Source: CAVSRC01 sp963798195 (GTDB taxonomy: Bacteria > Pseudomonadota > Alphaproteobacteria > Rhizobiales > Kaistiaceae). From it: DNA of 64,000 nucleotides. The notes beneath the pieces are model-generated. The model ran no database searches. It had not been told where the DNA came from and was given only the letters and a program-made list of their open reading frames with translations. Shown one piece after another: positions 28,789 to 38,494 of this stretch (the first letter of the stretch is position 1; each line of letters begins with the position of its first letter). The stretch lies in the NCBI GenBank assembly GCA_963798195.1, contig CAWCSF010000010.1:186001-250000 (forward strand), given 5' to 3'. The position numbers and the translations under genes were made by a program.

Positions 28789-30579
28789 TCAGCGCCGCCC
28801 GAACAGCCTCTCGATATCGGCGAGCTTGAGTTCGACGTAGGTCGGGCGGCCATGATTGCACGTGCCGGAATTTGGCGTCGCTTCCATCTCGCGGAGCAAC
28901 GCATCCATTTCGGCCGGCTTCAACCGCCTGCCGGCGCGCACCGAGCCGTGGCACGCCATGGTTGAGGCGAGGCGGTCGAGTTGATCCTTCAGGCCAGCGC
29001 TGCGATCCCACTCAGCGATCTCGTCGGCAAGGTCGCGGACGAGGCCTTGCGCGTCGATGGCGCCGAGCATGGCCGGCGTCTCGCGCACGACAACCGCGCC
29101 GCCACCGAAGCGCTCGACGACCAGGCCGAGTTCGCCGAGCTCCCCGGCGCGTTCTGCGAGACGATCGACGTCTTCTGCCGGCAGGTCGACCACTTCGGGA
29201 ATGAGCAGGATCTGGCGCGGCACGCCGTTCTCGGAGACGGCGCGCTTCATCCGCTCGTAGACGAGCCGCTCATGCGCCGCGTGCTGGTCGACGATGACGA
29301 GGCCATCCTCGGTCTGCGCAACGATGTAGGTCTCGTGGATCTGCGCCCGCGCGGCGCCTAGCGGCTGGCCCAGCGCGGCTGCATCCGGTTCCGACACGTT
29401 CGCTTCGGCGGACGGCTGTACGACCGAGAATGCGGCTTGCACCACCTCGCCGAAGCCTGGGGCGAGCGCGGCGTTGCCGGCCGCCGCGAGCGTCTGCCGC
29501 CACGATGGCACCACCGGCCGTTGCGGGCGCTGGCCGCCGGGACGGAACGCCGCGATGGTCGCGCCGGTGAAGTCGCTGGTGCTGCGCACGCCGCTCATGC
29601 CGAGCGCCTCACGGAGCGCACCGATGATGAGGCCGCGCACCAGACCCGGATCGCGGAAGCGGACTTCGGCCTTGGTCGGGTGGACATTGACGTCGACTTG
29701 CGACGGGTCGAGCGCGATGTCGAGCACCGCCACGGGATGGCGGTCGCGCTTCATCACGTCGGCATAGGCCGCGCGAAGCGCGCCGAGGAGCTGCTTGTCC
29801 CGCACCGGCCGCCCGTTGACGAAGAGATACTGCGCCAGCCCGTTGCCCCGGCTGTAGGCCGGAAGGCCCGCATAGCCGGTCAGGCGCACGCCTTCGCGGG
29901 TCGCGTCGATGGGAAGCGCATTGGCGCGGAAGTCCTTGCCGAGCACGGCGGCGATGCGCGTCAGCCGGGCGTCGTCGCCGTCGGTGGCCGCATAGTCGGT
30001 CTCGGTTCGATCGCTTCCCGCGAGCGTGAAGCGGACTTCTGGATGGGCCAGCGCCAGCCGCTTGATCACGTCGGTGATGGCGCTGGTCTCGGCCCGCTCC
30101 GACTTCAGGAATTTCAGCCGTGCCGGCGTGGCGAAGAAGAGGTCGCGCACCTCCACCTGCGTGCCCTTCGACAGAGCGGCGGGCCGGGCCTCCGTCGCCG
30201 CACCGCCCTCGACCGCGATCTCCCACGCATCGGCGCTGCCGACTTTGCGAGACGCCACTTTGAGTCGAGCCGCCGCGCCGATCGCCGCCAGCGCTTCCCC
30301 ACGGAAGCCGAGGCTACGGATATCATCGAGCCCGCCGTCGAGCTTGGACGTGCAATGACGCTCGACCGCGAGCGCAAGATCCTCGCGTGCCATGCCGCCG
30401 CCATCGTCGCTGACGCGGATGAGCGAAACGCCCCCGGCCGCGGTCACGATTTCGATGCGGCGCGCGCCGGCGTCGATGGCGTTTTCGACGAGTTCCTTGA
30501 CGACGCTCGCCGGCCGTTCGACCACCTCGCCGGCGGCGATGCGGTTGACCATGTCCTCGCTGAGGCGGCGGATCGGCAT
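28789..30579 (-). CDS. mutL: DNA mismatch repair protein MutL
   Basis: MutL links mismatch recognition by MutS to strand removal. The 596-residue protein has the GHKL ATPase motifs ELVENAIDAGA, DDGGGM and GFRGEALAAIGA in the N-terminal half. The C-terminal half contains DQHAAHERLVYE, the metal-binding motif of MutL proteins with nuclease activity (DQHA-X2-E-X4-E), so the organism probably relies on MutL nicking instead of MutH. It is transcribed leftward, with purD 39 bases upstream in the same direction. Confidence 0.97.
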   Translation of the reverse strand: MPIRRLSEDMVNRIAAGEVVERPASVVKELVENAIDAGARRIEIVTAAGGVSLIRVSDDGGGMAREDLALAVERHCTSKLDGGLDDIRSLGFRGEALAAIGAAARLKVASRKVGSADAWEIAVEGGAATEARPAALSKGTQVEVRDLFFATPARLKFLKSERAETSAITDVIKRLALAHPEVRFTLAGSDRTETDYAATDGDDARLTRIAAVLGKDFRANALPIDATREGVRLTGYAGLPAYSRGNGLAQYLFVNGRPVRDKQLLGALRAAYADVMKRDRHPVAVLDIALDPSQVDVNVHPTKAEVRFRDPGLVRGLIIGALREALGMSGVRSTSDFTGATIAAFRPGGQRPQRPVVPSWRQTLAAAGNAALAPGFGEVVQAAFSVVQPSAEANVSEPDAAALGQPLGAARAQIHETYIVAQTEDGLVIVDQHAAHERLVYERMKRAVSENGVPRQILLIPEVVDLPAEDVDRLAERAGELGELGLVVERFGGGAVVVRETPAMLGAIDAQGLVRDLADEIAEWDRSAGLKDQLDRLASTMACHGSVRAGRRLKPAEMDALLREMEATPNSGTCNHGRPTYVELKLADIERLFGRR

Positions 30580-30618
30580 GGGGGTGATTCTGTCGGATTC
30601 GGAGGGGGGAGGAAAGGG

Positions 30619-31875
30619 CTAGCGCCCCACGGCTTGCCGACCGATATCCCGCCGGCAGAAGCCGCCCGGCCAGTCGATCAGGTCAACCGCGGCGTAGGCT
30701 TGCGCCTGTGCCGCTGCGATCGTCGCCCCGGTCGCGGTGACCGCCAGAACACGCCCGCCCGCAGAGATGATCGTGCCGTTCTTTGATGCCGTGCCGGCAT
30801 GAAAGACCTTCACGCCCGGCAGTGCATCGGCGCTGGCGATGCCTCCGATGCGCTCGCCGCCTTTGTAGGCGCCCGGATACCCATGCGCCGCCATGACCAC
30901 GGTCAGGGCGGAGTCGTCCAGCCAAAGGGGCTTCGCCGCCGCGAGGCGGCCCTCGACCGCCGCCAGAAGCAGTTCGAGCAGATCGCTGCCGAGGCGCATC
31001 ATCAGCGCTTGGCACTCCGGATCGCCGAAGCGGACATTGTACTCGATCAGCTTCGGCCCATCGGCCGTGAGCATCAGCCCGACGAAGAGCGCGCCGCGGA
31101 ACGGCGTGCCGCGCTCCGCCATCAGGGCGAGCGTCGGCCGCACGATCTCGTCCATGGTGCGTGCGATCATCCCGTCCGTCATCGCCGGCGCAGGCGAGTA
31201 GGCGCCCATGCCCCCGGTGTTTGGTCCGGTGTCGCCGTCGCCGACGCGCTTGTGGTCCTGTGCCGTGCCGAAAGGAAGGGCGGTGGCGCCATCGCACAGC
31301 ACAAAGAAGCTTGCCTCCTCGCCGACGAGGCATTCCTCGATCACAACTTCAGCGCCGGGCGACGTGAAGCACGCGGCCAGCGCCGCCTCTGCTTCCAGCA
31401 CGGTCTCGGCGACGGTCACGCCTTTGCCGGCAGCGATGACGTCCGCTTTGACTACGATCGGCGCGCCCTGCGCACGCACGTAATCGATCGCGGCATCCTT
31501 GTCGTGGAAGTGCCGCCACGCGGCGGTCGGGATGTTGGCCTCGGCGCACACCGTTTTCGTAAAGCTCTTCGAGCCCTCAAGTTGCGCAGCTGATTTCGAC
31601 GGACCGAACGCCTTGATGCCGGCCGCCGCGAGGGCATCGACGATGCCGGCGACGAGCGGCACTTCCGGGCCGACGATCACAAGGTCAATCTTCTCCTGCT
31701 TGCAAAAATCAACAACTGCGCGATGGTCGGCCTGATCGATCGCAACCACTTCGGCGCATTCGGCGATGCCGGGATTGCCCGGCGCGGCGAAGAGCCGCGT
31801 CAGGCGTGGTGACTGAGCGAGCTTCCACGCCAGAGCGTGTTCGCGCCCGCCGGAGCCGATGAGAAGGACGTTCAT
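30619..31875 (-). CDS. purD: Phosphoribosylamine-glycine ligase
   Basis: PurD (GAR synthetase) carries out the second step of purine synthesis with ATP. The 418-residue protein starts MNVLLIGSGGREHALAW at 31875, and has GPEVPLVAGIVDAL and MGAYSPAPAMT from the ATP-grasp domain. An open extension of 27 codons upstream is discarded because it lacks similarity. It shares direction with mutL, which lies downstream, and diverges from the OmpA-like gene. Confidence 0.97.
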   Translation of the reverse strand: MNVLLIGSGGREHALAWKLAQSPRLTRLFAAPGNPGIAECAEVVAIDQADHRAVVDFCKQEKIDLVIVGPEVPLVAGIVDALAAAGIKAFGPSKSAAQLEGSKSFTKTVCAEANIPTAAWRHFHDKDAAIDYVRAQGAPIVVKADVIAAGKGVTVAETVLEAEAALAACFTSPGAEVVIEECLVGEEASFFVLCDGATALPFGTAQDHKRVGDGDTGPNTGGMGAYSPAPAMTDGMIARTMDEIVRPTLALMAERGTPFRGALFVGLMLTADGPKLIEYNVRFGDPECQALMMRLGSDLLELLLAAVEGRLAAAKPLWLDDSALTVVMAAHGYPGAYKGGERIGGIASADALPGVKVFHAGTASKNGTIISAGGRVLAVTATGATIAAAQAQAYAAVDLIDWPGGFCRRDIGRQAVGR

Positions 31876-32058
31876 GCGGAGGCCATAGCGAGCCGGCCGA
31901 TTCCTGTCCAATCCCCGTTCTTTTGCTGTCATGCAAAAGCGCGGCGGCCGCGGCATCAGCGGAAACGGCAGCCGGTAACTTTAAACGGCGGAATTAATTG
32001 AAGAATTCGTCAGTGCTTTTATGATCCGCGCGCGGCAGCGAAGCGCACGGGTAACGCA

Positions 32059-33162
32059 ATGTCAGATTGGTATCGCATCGGCGCAGCGGCGATCGCCGTT
32101 GTCGTGGTGCTTTTGCTGGGTTACGCGATCTCTGGCGGCACGCAGCGGCTGGATGGCCTGAATTCCAGGCTTAGCGACATTTCCGGCCGCGTTGACGCCA
32201 TTTCGGCAAGCGTAGCCGATTTGAAGGGGCAGACGCCTGCGGCCGATCCGGCGCTCGCCAAAAGCGTGGCGGACGTTGCGGCGGCGGTGCAGGAAGCCAA
32301 CGCCGCGCTTGGCCGGATCGAGGGCGGTCTCACCGGCGAAACGCCGGACCTCAGCCCGGCCCTGGCGGCCCTCACCGCGTCCGTCGCGGAGGCCAACGCG
32401 GCGCTTGCCCGTATCGAACAGAAGGCGCCGGCCGAAATTCCCGACGCCGGCCCGGCGATTGCCGATCTCGCCACGGCGGTCGGCAGTGCGAATACCGCCC
32501 TCGCGCGTATCGAGGAGAAGGTCTCGGTCGACCGGCCCGACCTCTCGCCGGTTCTCAACGAGTTGAAGACCGCGGTTGGCGACGCCAACACCGCGATCGG
32601 ACGTATCGAGACGACCGCCGCCACCGCCGCGTCCGTCGACGGGCTGAAGTCGGATCTCGCCGCCATCAGCCAATCCCTGGCCGATGTCGCCGGCAAGGTC
32701 GGCGGCGCGACCAGTCCGGCCGATCCTGCCGTGACCCAGGCGCTTGCCGACCTCAAGCAGGCGATCGCCAGCCTTGAGGAGAAGATCGGCAGCACACCGG
32801 CGGTCTCAGGCGGCGGCTTCGAGTCGCTGATGGCCGTGCATTACGCCGACCTCGACAGCGCCGACGATGGCGGTCAGGTAGATGACCTCGTCATCCCGCA
32901 GATCGGGCAGATTCTCGAGGATCACCGTTCCTGTGCTGTTGCGGTCAGCGGACACGCCGACACCGTCGGTTCCGACAGCTCCAACTACGCCCTGGCGGAG
33001 CGGCGTGCCGCCGCGGTCGCGGATAAGCTGACGGCGAAATTCAGCGGCCTCGAGGTGACGCAAAAAGCCGCCGGCGAGCGCCGCCTGCTCAATCTCACCG
33101 ACGACCGTGCCGGCGACATCGCCAACCGCCGCGTCGAAATCCGCGTGCGCTGCGCCGCATGA
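32059..33162 (+). CDS. OmpA-domain protein with four 32-residue coiled-coil-like repeats
   Basis: A 367-residue protein: one N-terminal membrane segment (AIAVVVVLLLGYAISGG, residues 11-27), then a repeat region at residues 57-184, a short linker, and a C-terminal OmpA-like peptidoglycan-binding domain (VSGHADTVGSDSS, residues 297-309; NRRVEIRVRC at the end). It is anchored in the inner membrane with the C-terminal part facing the periplasm and probably gripping the cell wall, a plan like some MotB and PAL-type proteins but with no motor genes near. The repeats have exact length and sequence ANAALxRIE in each unit. An AT-rich promoter region of 183 bases precedes it. Confidence 0.85.
   Translation: MSDWYRIGAAAIAVVVVLLLGYAISGGTQRLDGLNSRLSDISGRVDAISASVADLKGQTPAADPALAKSVADVAAAVQEANAALGRIEGGLTGETPDLSPALAALTASVAEANAALARIEQKAPAEIPDAGPAIADLATAVGSANTALARIEEKVSVDRPDLSPVLNELKTAVGDANTAIGRIETTAATAASVDGLKSDLAAISQSLADVAGKVGGATSPADPAVTQALADLKQAIASLEEKIGSTPAVSGGGFESLMAVHYADLDSADDGGQVDDLVIPQIGQILEDHRSCAVAVSGHADTVGSDSSNYALAERRAAAVADKLTAKFSGLEVTQKAAGERRLLNLTDDRAGDIANRRVEIRVRCAA
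32227..32610 (+). repeat. Four tandem 96-bp units in the OmpA-domain gene
   Basis: Residues 57-88, 89-120, 121-152 and 153-184 form four 32-residue units. Each ends in (E/S/D)AN(A/T)A(L/I)(G/A)RIE and begins with a proline-containing stretch, with helix-forming alanine and leucine between. Periodicity is exact with no gaps. A degenerate fifth copy may follow. The sequence diverges between copies at the DNA level, which argues for old duplication under selection on length. Confidence 0.85.
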
Positions 33163-33215
33163 GCTGATCGCGTCGCGGTCTTTCCGCGATGCGGTGAACG
33201 GCCTATGACCGGGCC

Positions 33216-34160
33216 ATGAGCCAGACCGACCCGTCGATCGTCGCCGATGCCGTGCGTGGCCACTGGGCAGACCGTGTCCTGCCGTTGTGGGTGCGGCCCT
33301 ACGCCCGCCTCGCGCGGCTGGAGCGGCCGATTGGCTGGTGGCTGCTGCTATGGCCGTGCTGGTGGTCGTCGGCGCTGGCGACCGATGCCGCCGGCTGGCG
33401 CTATCCCAACCTCTGGCACCTGCTTCTCTTCCTCGTCGGCGCCATCGCCATGCGCGGGGCAGGGTGCACCTACAACGACATCGTCGATCGCGACCTCGAC
33501 GCGCAGGTGGCGCGCACCCGTTCGCGGCCGATCCCCAGCGGGCAGGTGACGACCCGCCAGGCCGCGGCATTCCTTCTGCTCCAGGCGCTGGTTGGGCTGG
33601 CGGTGCTCCTCCAGTTCAACTGGTTCACCGTCATGCTCGGCGTCCTCTCGCTGGCGACCGTTGCGATTTATCCATTCATGAAGAGGATCACCTGGTGGCC
33701 GCAAGTCGCTCTGGGAGTCTCGTTTTCCTGGGGCGCGCTCATGGGCTGGCCGGCGATCTTCGGGCGCCTCGACTGGGCGCCCGTGCTGCTTTACGTCGGC
33801 GGCATTGCCTGGACGATCGGCTACGACACGATCTACGCCCATCAGGACAAGGAGGACGACGCGCTGATCGGCGTCCGGTCCACGGCGCGGCTATTCGGAA
33901 CGCGGACGAAGCCGCTGCTGACGCTATTCTATGGCTTGGCGACGCTGCTCTTCGCTGCGGCGTGGTTTGCTGCGGGTGTCGGTGTCGTCGCCTATCTCGG
34001 GCTGCTCATCGCAGCTGGCCATCTAGCGTGGCAGGTCAGGACCATCGATATCGACGATCCGGACAATTGCCTGATGCTGTTCCGGTCGAACCGCAACTAT
34101 GGCTGGATCGTCTTCGCCGGTCTCGTCGTGGACGGCTTCGTTCGCAGCTTCGCAGGCTAG
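33216..34160 (+). CDS. ubiA: 4-hydroxybenzoate octaprenyltransferase
   Basis: UbiA attaches a polyprenyl chain to 4-hydroxybenzoate in ubiquinone synthesis, in the inner membrane. The 314-residue protein is polytopic, with the first prenyl-diphosphate motif NDIVDRDLDAQ and the second DKEDDALIGVRS, both Asp-rich. Its stop codon shares a CTAG with the convergent DUF6101 gene. A start at ATG 33216 is well supported by length. Confidence 0.94.
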   Translation: MSQTDPSIVADAVRGHWADRVLPLWVRPYARLARLERPIGWWLLLWPCWWSSALATDAAGWRYPNLWHLLLFLVGAIAMRGAGCTYNDIVDRDLDAQVARTRSRPIPSGQVTTRQAAAFLLLQALVGLAVLLQFNWFTVMLGVLSLATVAIYPFMKRITWWPQVALGVSFSWGALMGWPAIFGRLDWAPVLLYVGGIAWTIGYDTIYAHQDKEDDALIGVRSTARLFGTRTKPLLTLFYGLATLLFAAAWFAAGVGVVAYLGLLIAAGHLAWQVRTIDIDDPDNCLMLFRSNRNYGWIVFAGLVVDGFVRSFAG

Positions 34161-34711
34161 TTCCGAGCGATGATCTCGCGGCCGGCAAGCCGATCCGTTA
34201 GCTGGTCGCGGCCAGTCTTGCGGCGCACGAGAAAGCGCGGCCGGCGACCGGCGAAGAACGAATGCCTGCGGCGCGGTTTGGCCGGGGTGGCGTCGATCGA
34301 GCCGATGCGTGTCAGCGGCCCGCTGACCGTACCGTCCTGGCCGATGACCAGCAGCGGCAGGTTCAGCGCACGGCCCCAGGCCTGCCAGTCGGCGGCCACG
34401 TCCTGCGGCTCGTCGCCGACGATCAGCGGCAGCGTGAGCATGGGGTCTGCATGCAGGAGTTCGACGAAGACGCGGATCGCGCCCGTGTCGCCGATCGCTT
34501 CCATGCGCACGGCGACGCCGGTGTAGCTTGCCAACGGCACGGTCTGAGTCGTTTCCGCGCCCCGGCGCTGTCGGCGCAGGATCGCGTTCTCGCCGTCGAT
34601 GATGAATGCCGCTTCCGTGGTGCCGCCCCCGAATGCGGAACCACGAACGGGCAGGGTGTGCGGGTCGAGCCGGAAAGCCCGACTCGACCCAGCGGTTGCT
34701 CCGCTGGCCAC
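34157..34711 (-). CDS. DUF6101 protein
   Basis: A 184-residue protein with an N-terminal segment FRLDPHTLPVRG, a middle part LLVIGQDGTVSGPL and a strongly basic C-terminus (PRRRHSFFAGRRPRFLVRRK), matching DUF6101 proteins of Hyphomicrobiales. The function is unknown; the basic tail suggests nucleic-acid or membrane contact. It converges on ubiA with a shared CTAG. The 155-base gap to its right holds an imperfect dyad TTAACC-N5-GGTTAA at 34803-34819 upstream of its start. Confidence 0.8.
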   Translation of the reverse strand: MASGATAGSSRAFRLDPHTLPVRGSAFGGGTTEAAFIIDGENAILRRQRRGAETTQTVPLASYTGVAVRMEAIGDTGAIRVFVELLHADPMLTLPLIVGDEPQDVAADWQAWGRALNLPLLVIGQDGTVSGPLTRIGSIDATPAKPRRRHSFFAGRRPRFLVRRKTGRDQLTDRLAGREIIARN

Positions 34712-34866
34712 TATGACGCCTCTTAACGCTCCCGGGCGGGTCCGGTTTTTGTTGGACCTCGCCGCTAGGTCGTCACCATGCCACAGCGGGCTGAGTGTCG
34801 GCTTAACCGGTTGGGTTAAATTTGAGTGATTCCCGAGAGGGTTAGCGGGATGTCACCCAACTAGGT

Positions 34867-36285
34867 TCACAGAACCTTGCCGGGGTTGAGGATGCCATTT
34901 GGATCGAAGGCGGCCTTGATCCGCCGCATCATGTCGATCTCGAGCGGGCTCTTCACCTTGCGCAGCATGTCGCGCTTGAGCGTACCGATACCGTGTTCGG
35001 CGGAGATCGTGCCGCCGAGTTCGCCGACGATGGCATGGACGGTCTCGTTGACTTCTTCCCAGCGCGCGAGGAACGCAGCCTTGTCGCCGCCGACCGGCTG
35101 GCTGAAATTCAGATGGATGTTGCCGTCGCCGAGATGGCCGAAGGCGACCGGGCGGGCGCCGGGAACGAGCTTGGTCACCGAAGCCTCGGCCCGCTCGAGC
35201 AATTCCGGCACCGCGGCGAGTGGCACGGCGACGTCGTGCTTGATCGAGCCGCCTTCGTGCTTCTGCACTTCCGACATGGCCTCGCGGATACGCCAGAACG
35301 CCGTCGCCTGTTCCAGCGACTGGGCGCGCGTCCCGTCCTCGACGAGGCCCTTCTCAAAGCCATCCGCAAAGATCGCCTCGATTGCCGCGTCTGCGTCTTC
35401 CTGCGAGCGGCCGGAGGAATATTCCATCAGTACGTACCAGGGATGCGATGTCGCGAGGGGATCGCGCGTGCCCGGAGCATGCTTCAGCACAATGTCGATG
35501 CCGATGCGCGGGAGAATCTCGAAAGCCGTCAGGCTGCCGCCGGCGTGGCCGCGGGCGATCTGAAGCAGCGCCAGCGCGTCGGCGGGCGATTTCACGCCCA
35601 CGAAGGCCACGCCGACGCCGCGCGGCTTCGGAACGAGCGTGAGCACCGCGGCCGTGATGATGCCGAGTGTACCTTCCGCGCCGATGAAAAGATCTTTGAG
35701 GTCGTAGCCTGTGTTGTCCTTGCGCAGTGTCTTGAGACCGTTCCAGACCTCGCCGGTAGCCAGAACGACCTCGACTCCGAGCACGAGGCTACGCGTGTTG
35801 CCATAGGCCAGCACGCCGGTGCCGCCTGCATTGGTGGAGAGATTGCCGCCGATCTCGCAGGATCCTTCGGAAGCCAGCGATAGGGGAAACAGCCGATCAA
35901 CCTCGCTCGCGGCTTTGTGGGCGTCCGCGAGAATGACGCCCGCCTCGGCGATCAGGATGTTGCTCTGCGGGTCGACGTAGCGGACCTTGTTCAGCCGCGA
36001 AAGGGAAACGACGATCTCGTTTCCCGACATCGACGGAATCTGTCCGCCGACCAGCCCGGTATTTCCGCCCTGCGGCACTATTGGCGTCTGCGTCTCGTTG
36101 GCGAGTTTCAGAATCGCCGAAATCTCGGCCACCGATCCCGGACGCAGCACCAGCGGCGTGCGCCCGTGGAACTTGTCGCGCGGCTCGGTCAGGTAGGGGG
36201 CGATCGTCTGTTCGTCGCGGATGGCATATGTCGCGCCGACGATGTCGGCGAAACGGGCGAGGAGAGGCGGGGGAGGAGCATTCAT
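34867..36285 (-). CDS. FAD-binding oxidoreductase, GlcD/D-2-hydroxyglutarate dehydrogenase type
   Basis: A 472-residue FAD-linked oxidase of the PCMH/FAD-oxidase C family that oxidises 2-hydroxy acids such as D-lactate, glycolate or D-2-hydroxyglutarate in the cytoplasm. FAD-binding motifs include VPQGGNTGLVGG and SLASEGSCEIGGNLSTNAGG; the C-terminal stretch HGIGTLKRDML is the family's substrate-side signature. Substrate cannot be fixed from sequence. It is a single leftward gene. Confidence 0.92.
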   Translation of the reverse strand: MNAPPPPLLARFADIVGATYAIRDEQTIAPYLTEPRDKFHGRTPLVLRPGSVAEISAILKLANETQTPIVPQGGNTGLVGGQIPSMSGNEIVVSLSRLNKVRYVDPQSNILIAEAGVILADAHKAASEVDRLFPLSLASEGSCEIGGNLSTNAGGTGVLAYGNTRSLVLGVEVVLATGEVWNGLKTLRKDNTGYDLKDLFIGAEGTLGIITAAVLTLVPKPRGVGVAFVGVKSPADALALLQIARGHAGGSLTAFEILPRIGIDIVLKHAPGTRDPLATSHPWYVLMEYSSGRSQEDADAAIEAIFADGFEKGLVEDGTRAQSLEQATAFWRIREAMSEVQKHEGGSIKHDVAVPLAAVPELLERAEASVTKLVPGARPVAFGHLGDGNIHLNFSQPVGGDKAAFLARWEEVNETVHAIVGELGGTISAEHGIGTLKRDMLRKVKSPLEIDMMRRIKAAFDPNGILNPGKVL

Positions 36286-36381
36286 GGCGCCGGAGTTTAG
36301 GCCAACTTCCGGCGGAATGGATACCTCGGCTTGGGCCGAAGAAAATTGGCGGCGCGGGGGAGCGCGCCGCCATTTCAGAAG

Positions 36382-36780
36382 CTACATGCCGGCCTTGACG
36401 ACGTGCCACGTGCCGCCGACGCCATCGCCGGTGGTGTCACCAGCCTTGGTGTCCTTGATCCAGTAGTAGAGCGGCCAGCCGTCGTAGGCCCACATCTTCT
36501 TGGCCGCGCCGTCCTTGTCGACGACATCGACGATCGTCCACTTGCCTTCGGCCACGGCGCCATCGGCGGCCAGGAACGGTGGCCAGTTGACGATGCACTT
36601 GTCGACGCAGGCTGCCTTGGCCGCGCCCTTGGTGTCCTTGTCCCACGTGTAGAGGGTCATGCCGTTCATATCGACAAGGACCTTGCCGAGGTTGGTATCC
36701 ATGGACTTGGCGGGTTCCATTGCATTGGCCGCGCCGACCATCGCAACAGCCGCGACGAGGCCCAAAATCATCCGTTTCAT
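36382..36780 (-). CDS. COG4315 secreted repeat protein
   Basis: From the ATG at 36780 the protein is 132 residues with a signal peptide ending in ANAMEPAKS. It has two copies of the COG4315/PF03640 repeat, marked by LYTWDKDTKG and LYYWIKDTKAG, with Cys pairs around KAACVDKCIVNWPP. It is thus an exported protein; no lipobox is seen. Role unknown. An upstream in-frame extension has no similarity and is excluded. Confidence 0.84.
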   Translation of the reverse strand: MKRMILGLVAAVAMVGAANAMEPAKSMDTNLGKVLVDMNGMTLYTWDKDTKGAAKAACVDKCIVNWPPFLAADGAVAEGKWTIVDVVDKDGAAKKMWAYDGWPLYYWIKDTKAGDTTGDGVGGTWHVVKAGM

Positions 36781-36974
36781 TGAGGAAGTCTCCCTGGGTT
36801 CACATGGCGGGCGGCCGGAAAAGGCGTGCGCCCGGTCCCGTAAACACCCGGAACGTCGATTTATTCTCCGGCCTGAGCGGCCAAAACCCAAGGTTGCCTT
36901 GATGCATGTCGGGGCCTGTGCGATAGGAACGCCGCCGCGCAACTGCGGCCGACGGTTTGGTGAGACGGGGCGAA

Positions 36975-37790
36975 ATGGCAGGTTCCGAAGGTTTGATGGC
37001 GGGTAAGCGCGGCCTCATTCTGGGCGTCGCGAACGGTCATTCGATAGCCTGGGGAATCGCCCGGGCCTGCCACAAGGCCGGCGCCTCGCTGGCACTCACC
37101 TATCAGGGCGATCAGCTCAAGAAGCGCGTGGAGCCGCTGGCGGCCGAGATCGGCGCCGAGGTGGTCGGCCATTGCGATGTCAGCGATTCGGCCACCGTGG
37201 ATGCCGTCTTCGCCAACGTCACAAAGCTTTGGGGCAAGCTCGATTTCATCGTCCATGCCGTGGCGTTTTCCGATCGCGAGGAACTGACCGGTCGCTACGT
37301 CGACACCACCGCCACCAACTTCTCCAACACGATGCTCATCTCCTGCTACTCGCTGACGGCGATTGCCCAGCGGGCGCAGGCGCTGATGCCGGATGGCGGC
37401 TCGATTCTGACGCTGACTTATTACGGCGCGGAGAAGGTCATGCCGCACTACAACGTCATGGGCGTCGCCAAGGCCGCGCTGGAGGCGAGTGTGCGATACC
37501 TGGCCGTCGATCTCGGCAAGCAGAAGATCCGCGTCAACGCGATTTCGTCTGGCCCGATCAAGACGCTGGCCGCGGCCGGCGGCATCGGCGACTTCCGCTA
37601 CATTCTCAAATGGAATGAATACAACGCGCCGCTGCGCAAGACGGTGACCACCGAAGAGGTGGGCGACTCCGCGGTGTATTTCCTCTCCGACCTTTCGCGC
37701 GCCGTCACCGGCGAAATTCATCACGTCGACTCCGGCTACCACGTCGTTGGCATGAAAGCCGTCGACGCGCCGGATATCGCCTCCGTCTAG
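36975..37790 (+). CDS. fabI: Enoyl-[acyl-carrier-protein] reductase (NADH)
   Basis: FabI completes each round of fatty acid elongation and is the target of triclosan. The 271-residue protein has the FabI NAD-binding start (VANGHSIAWGIA), HCDVSDSATV and the catalytic Tyr-X6-Lys in YNVMGVAKA (Tyr and Lys seven apart). ATG at 36975 is preferred over a TTG six codons upstream. It is transcribed rightward; the histidine phosphatase and aroC follow in the same direction. Confidence 0.95.
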   Translation: MAGSEGLMAGKRGLILGVANGHSIAWGIARACHKAGASLALTYQGDQLKKRVEPLAAEIGAEVVGHCDVSDSATVDAVFANVTKLWGKLDFIVHAVAFSDREELTGRYVDTTATNFSNTMLISCYSLTAIAQRAQALMPDGGSILTLTYYGAEKVMPHYNVMGVAKAALEASVRYLAVDLGKQKIRVNAISSGPIKTLAAAGGIGDFRYILKWNEYNAPLRKTVTTEEVGDSAVYFLSDLSRAVTGEIHHVDSGYHVVGMKAVDAPDIASV

Positions 37791-37830
37791 CTCCCACCAG
37801 ACGTCGCCTTTCGGGCGGCACCGAAAATCG

Positions 37831-38418
37831 ATGCCCGCCACGCCCACGCTTGTTTACATCCGCCATGGCGAAACGGACTGGAACGCCGAAGGGCGGCTCC
37901 AGGGTCAGCAGGACGTGCCGCTGAACGAAAAGGGACGCGGTCAGGCCAAGCGCAACGGCGAGACCGTGCTCCGTGAAATCCCCGAGGCACTGGAATACGA
38001 TTTCGTCGCCAGCACGCTGTGGCGTGCCCGCGAGACGATGCAGATCGCGCGCACCGCGATGCACGTCGACCCCATGTCGTACCGGACCGACAAGCGGCTG
38101 ATGGAACTGACCTTCGGCGAGTGGGAAGGCTACACCTACGGCGACATCGAGCAGGCGCACCCGGGCTGGCTCTCCAAGCGTGAAGCCGACAAGTGGGACT
38201 TCCAGCCGCCCGGTGGCGAAAGCTACAAGATGCTGTCTGAGCGGATCATCGGCTGGCTTGGCACCGTGACCAGGGATTCGGTGGTTGTCGCCCATGGCGG
38301 TGTCGGCCGGGTGCTCCGCGCCCACCTGTTGCACCTCGATCCGGCCGCGACCGTGTTCGAGGATTTCCCTCACGACCGGATCTTCCTGTGGCGGGACGGC
38401 AAGGGTACCTGGGTCTGA
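37831..38418 (+). CDS. Histidine phosphatase family protein
   Basis: A 195-residue protein of the phosphoglycerate-mutase-like superfamily. The catalytic RHGETDWN near the N-terminus and VAHGGVGRVLR near residue 155 supply the phospho-His and second His. The substrate is unknown; many members dephosphorylate small metabolites. It lies 40 bases after fabI and 76 bases before aroC in the same direction. Confidence 0.9.
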   Translation: MPATPTLVYIRHGETDWNAEGRLQGQQDVPLNEKGRGQAKRNGETVLREIPEALEYDFVASTLWRARETMQIARTAMHVDPMSYRTDKRLMELTFGEWEGYTYGDIEQAHPGWLSKREADKWDFQPPGGESYKMLSERIIGWLGTVTRDSVVVAHGGVGRVLRAHLLHLDPAATVFEDFPHDRIFLWRDGKGTWV

Positions 38419-38494
38419 CCCGGCGTTAGCCTTTGACGCTTTGCCCAGTCGTGCCTAGAAGAAGCGCGCCACACGGCGGAGCCGCCTGAGACCC

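Noticed and set aside
27425..29011. A 528-codon frame opposite lpxK and DUF2093
   Set aside because: Runs across two genes and a CTAG stop; shadow only.
34803..34819. Dyad TTAACC-N5-GGTTAA upstream of DUF6101 as a CtrA site
   Set aside because: CtrA sites are TTAA-N7-TTAA; here the spacing is nine bases between TTAA halves, so it does not match.
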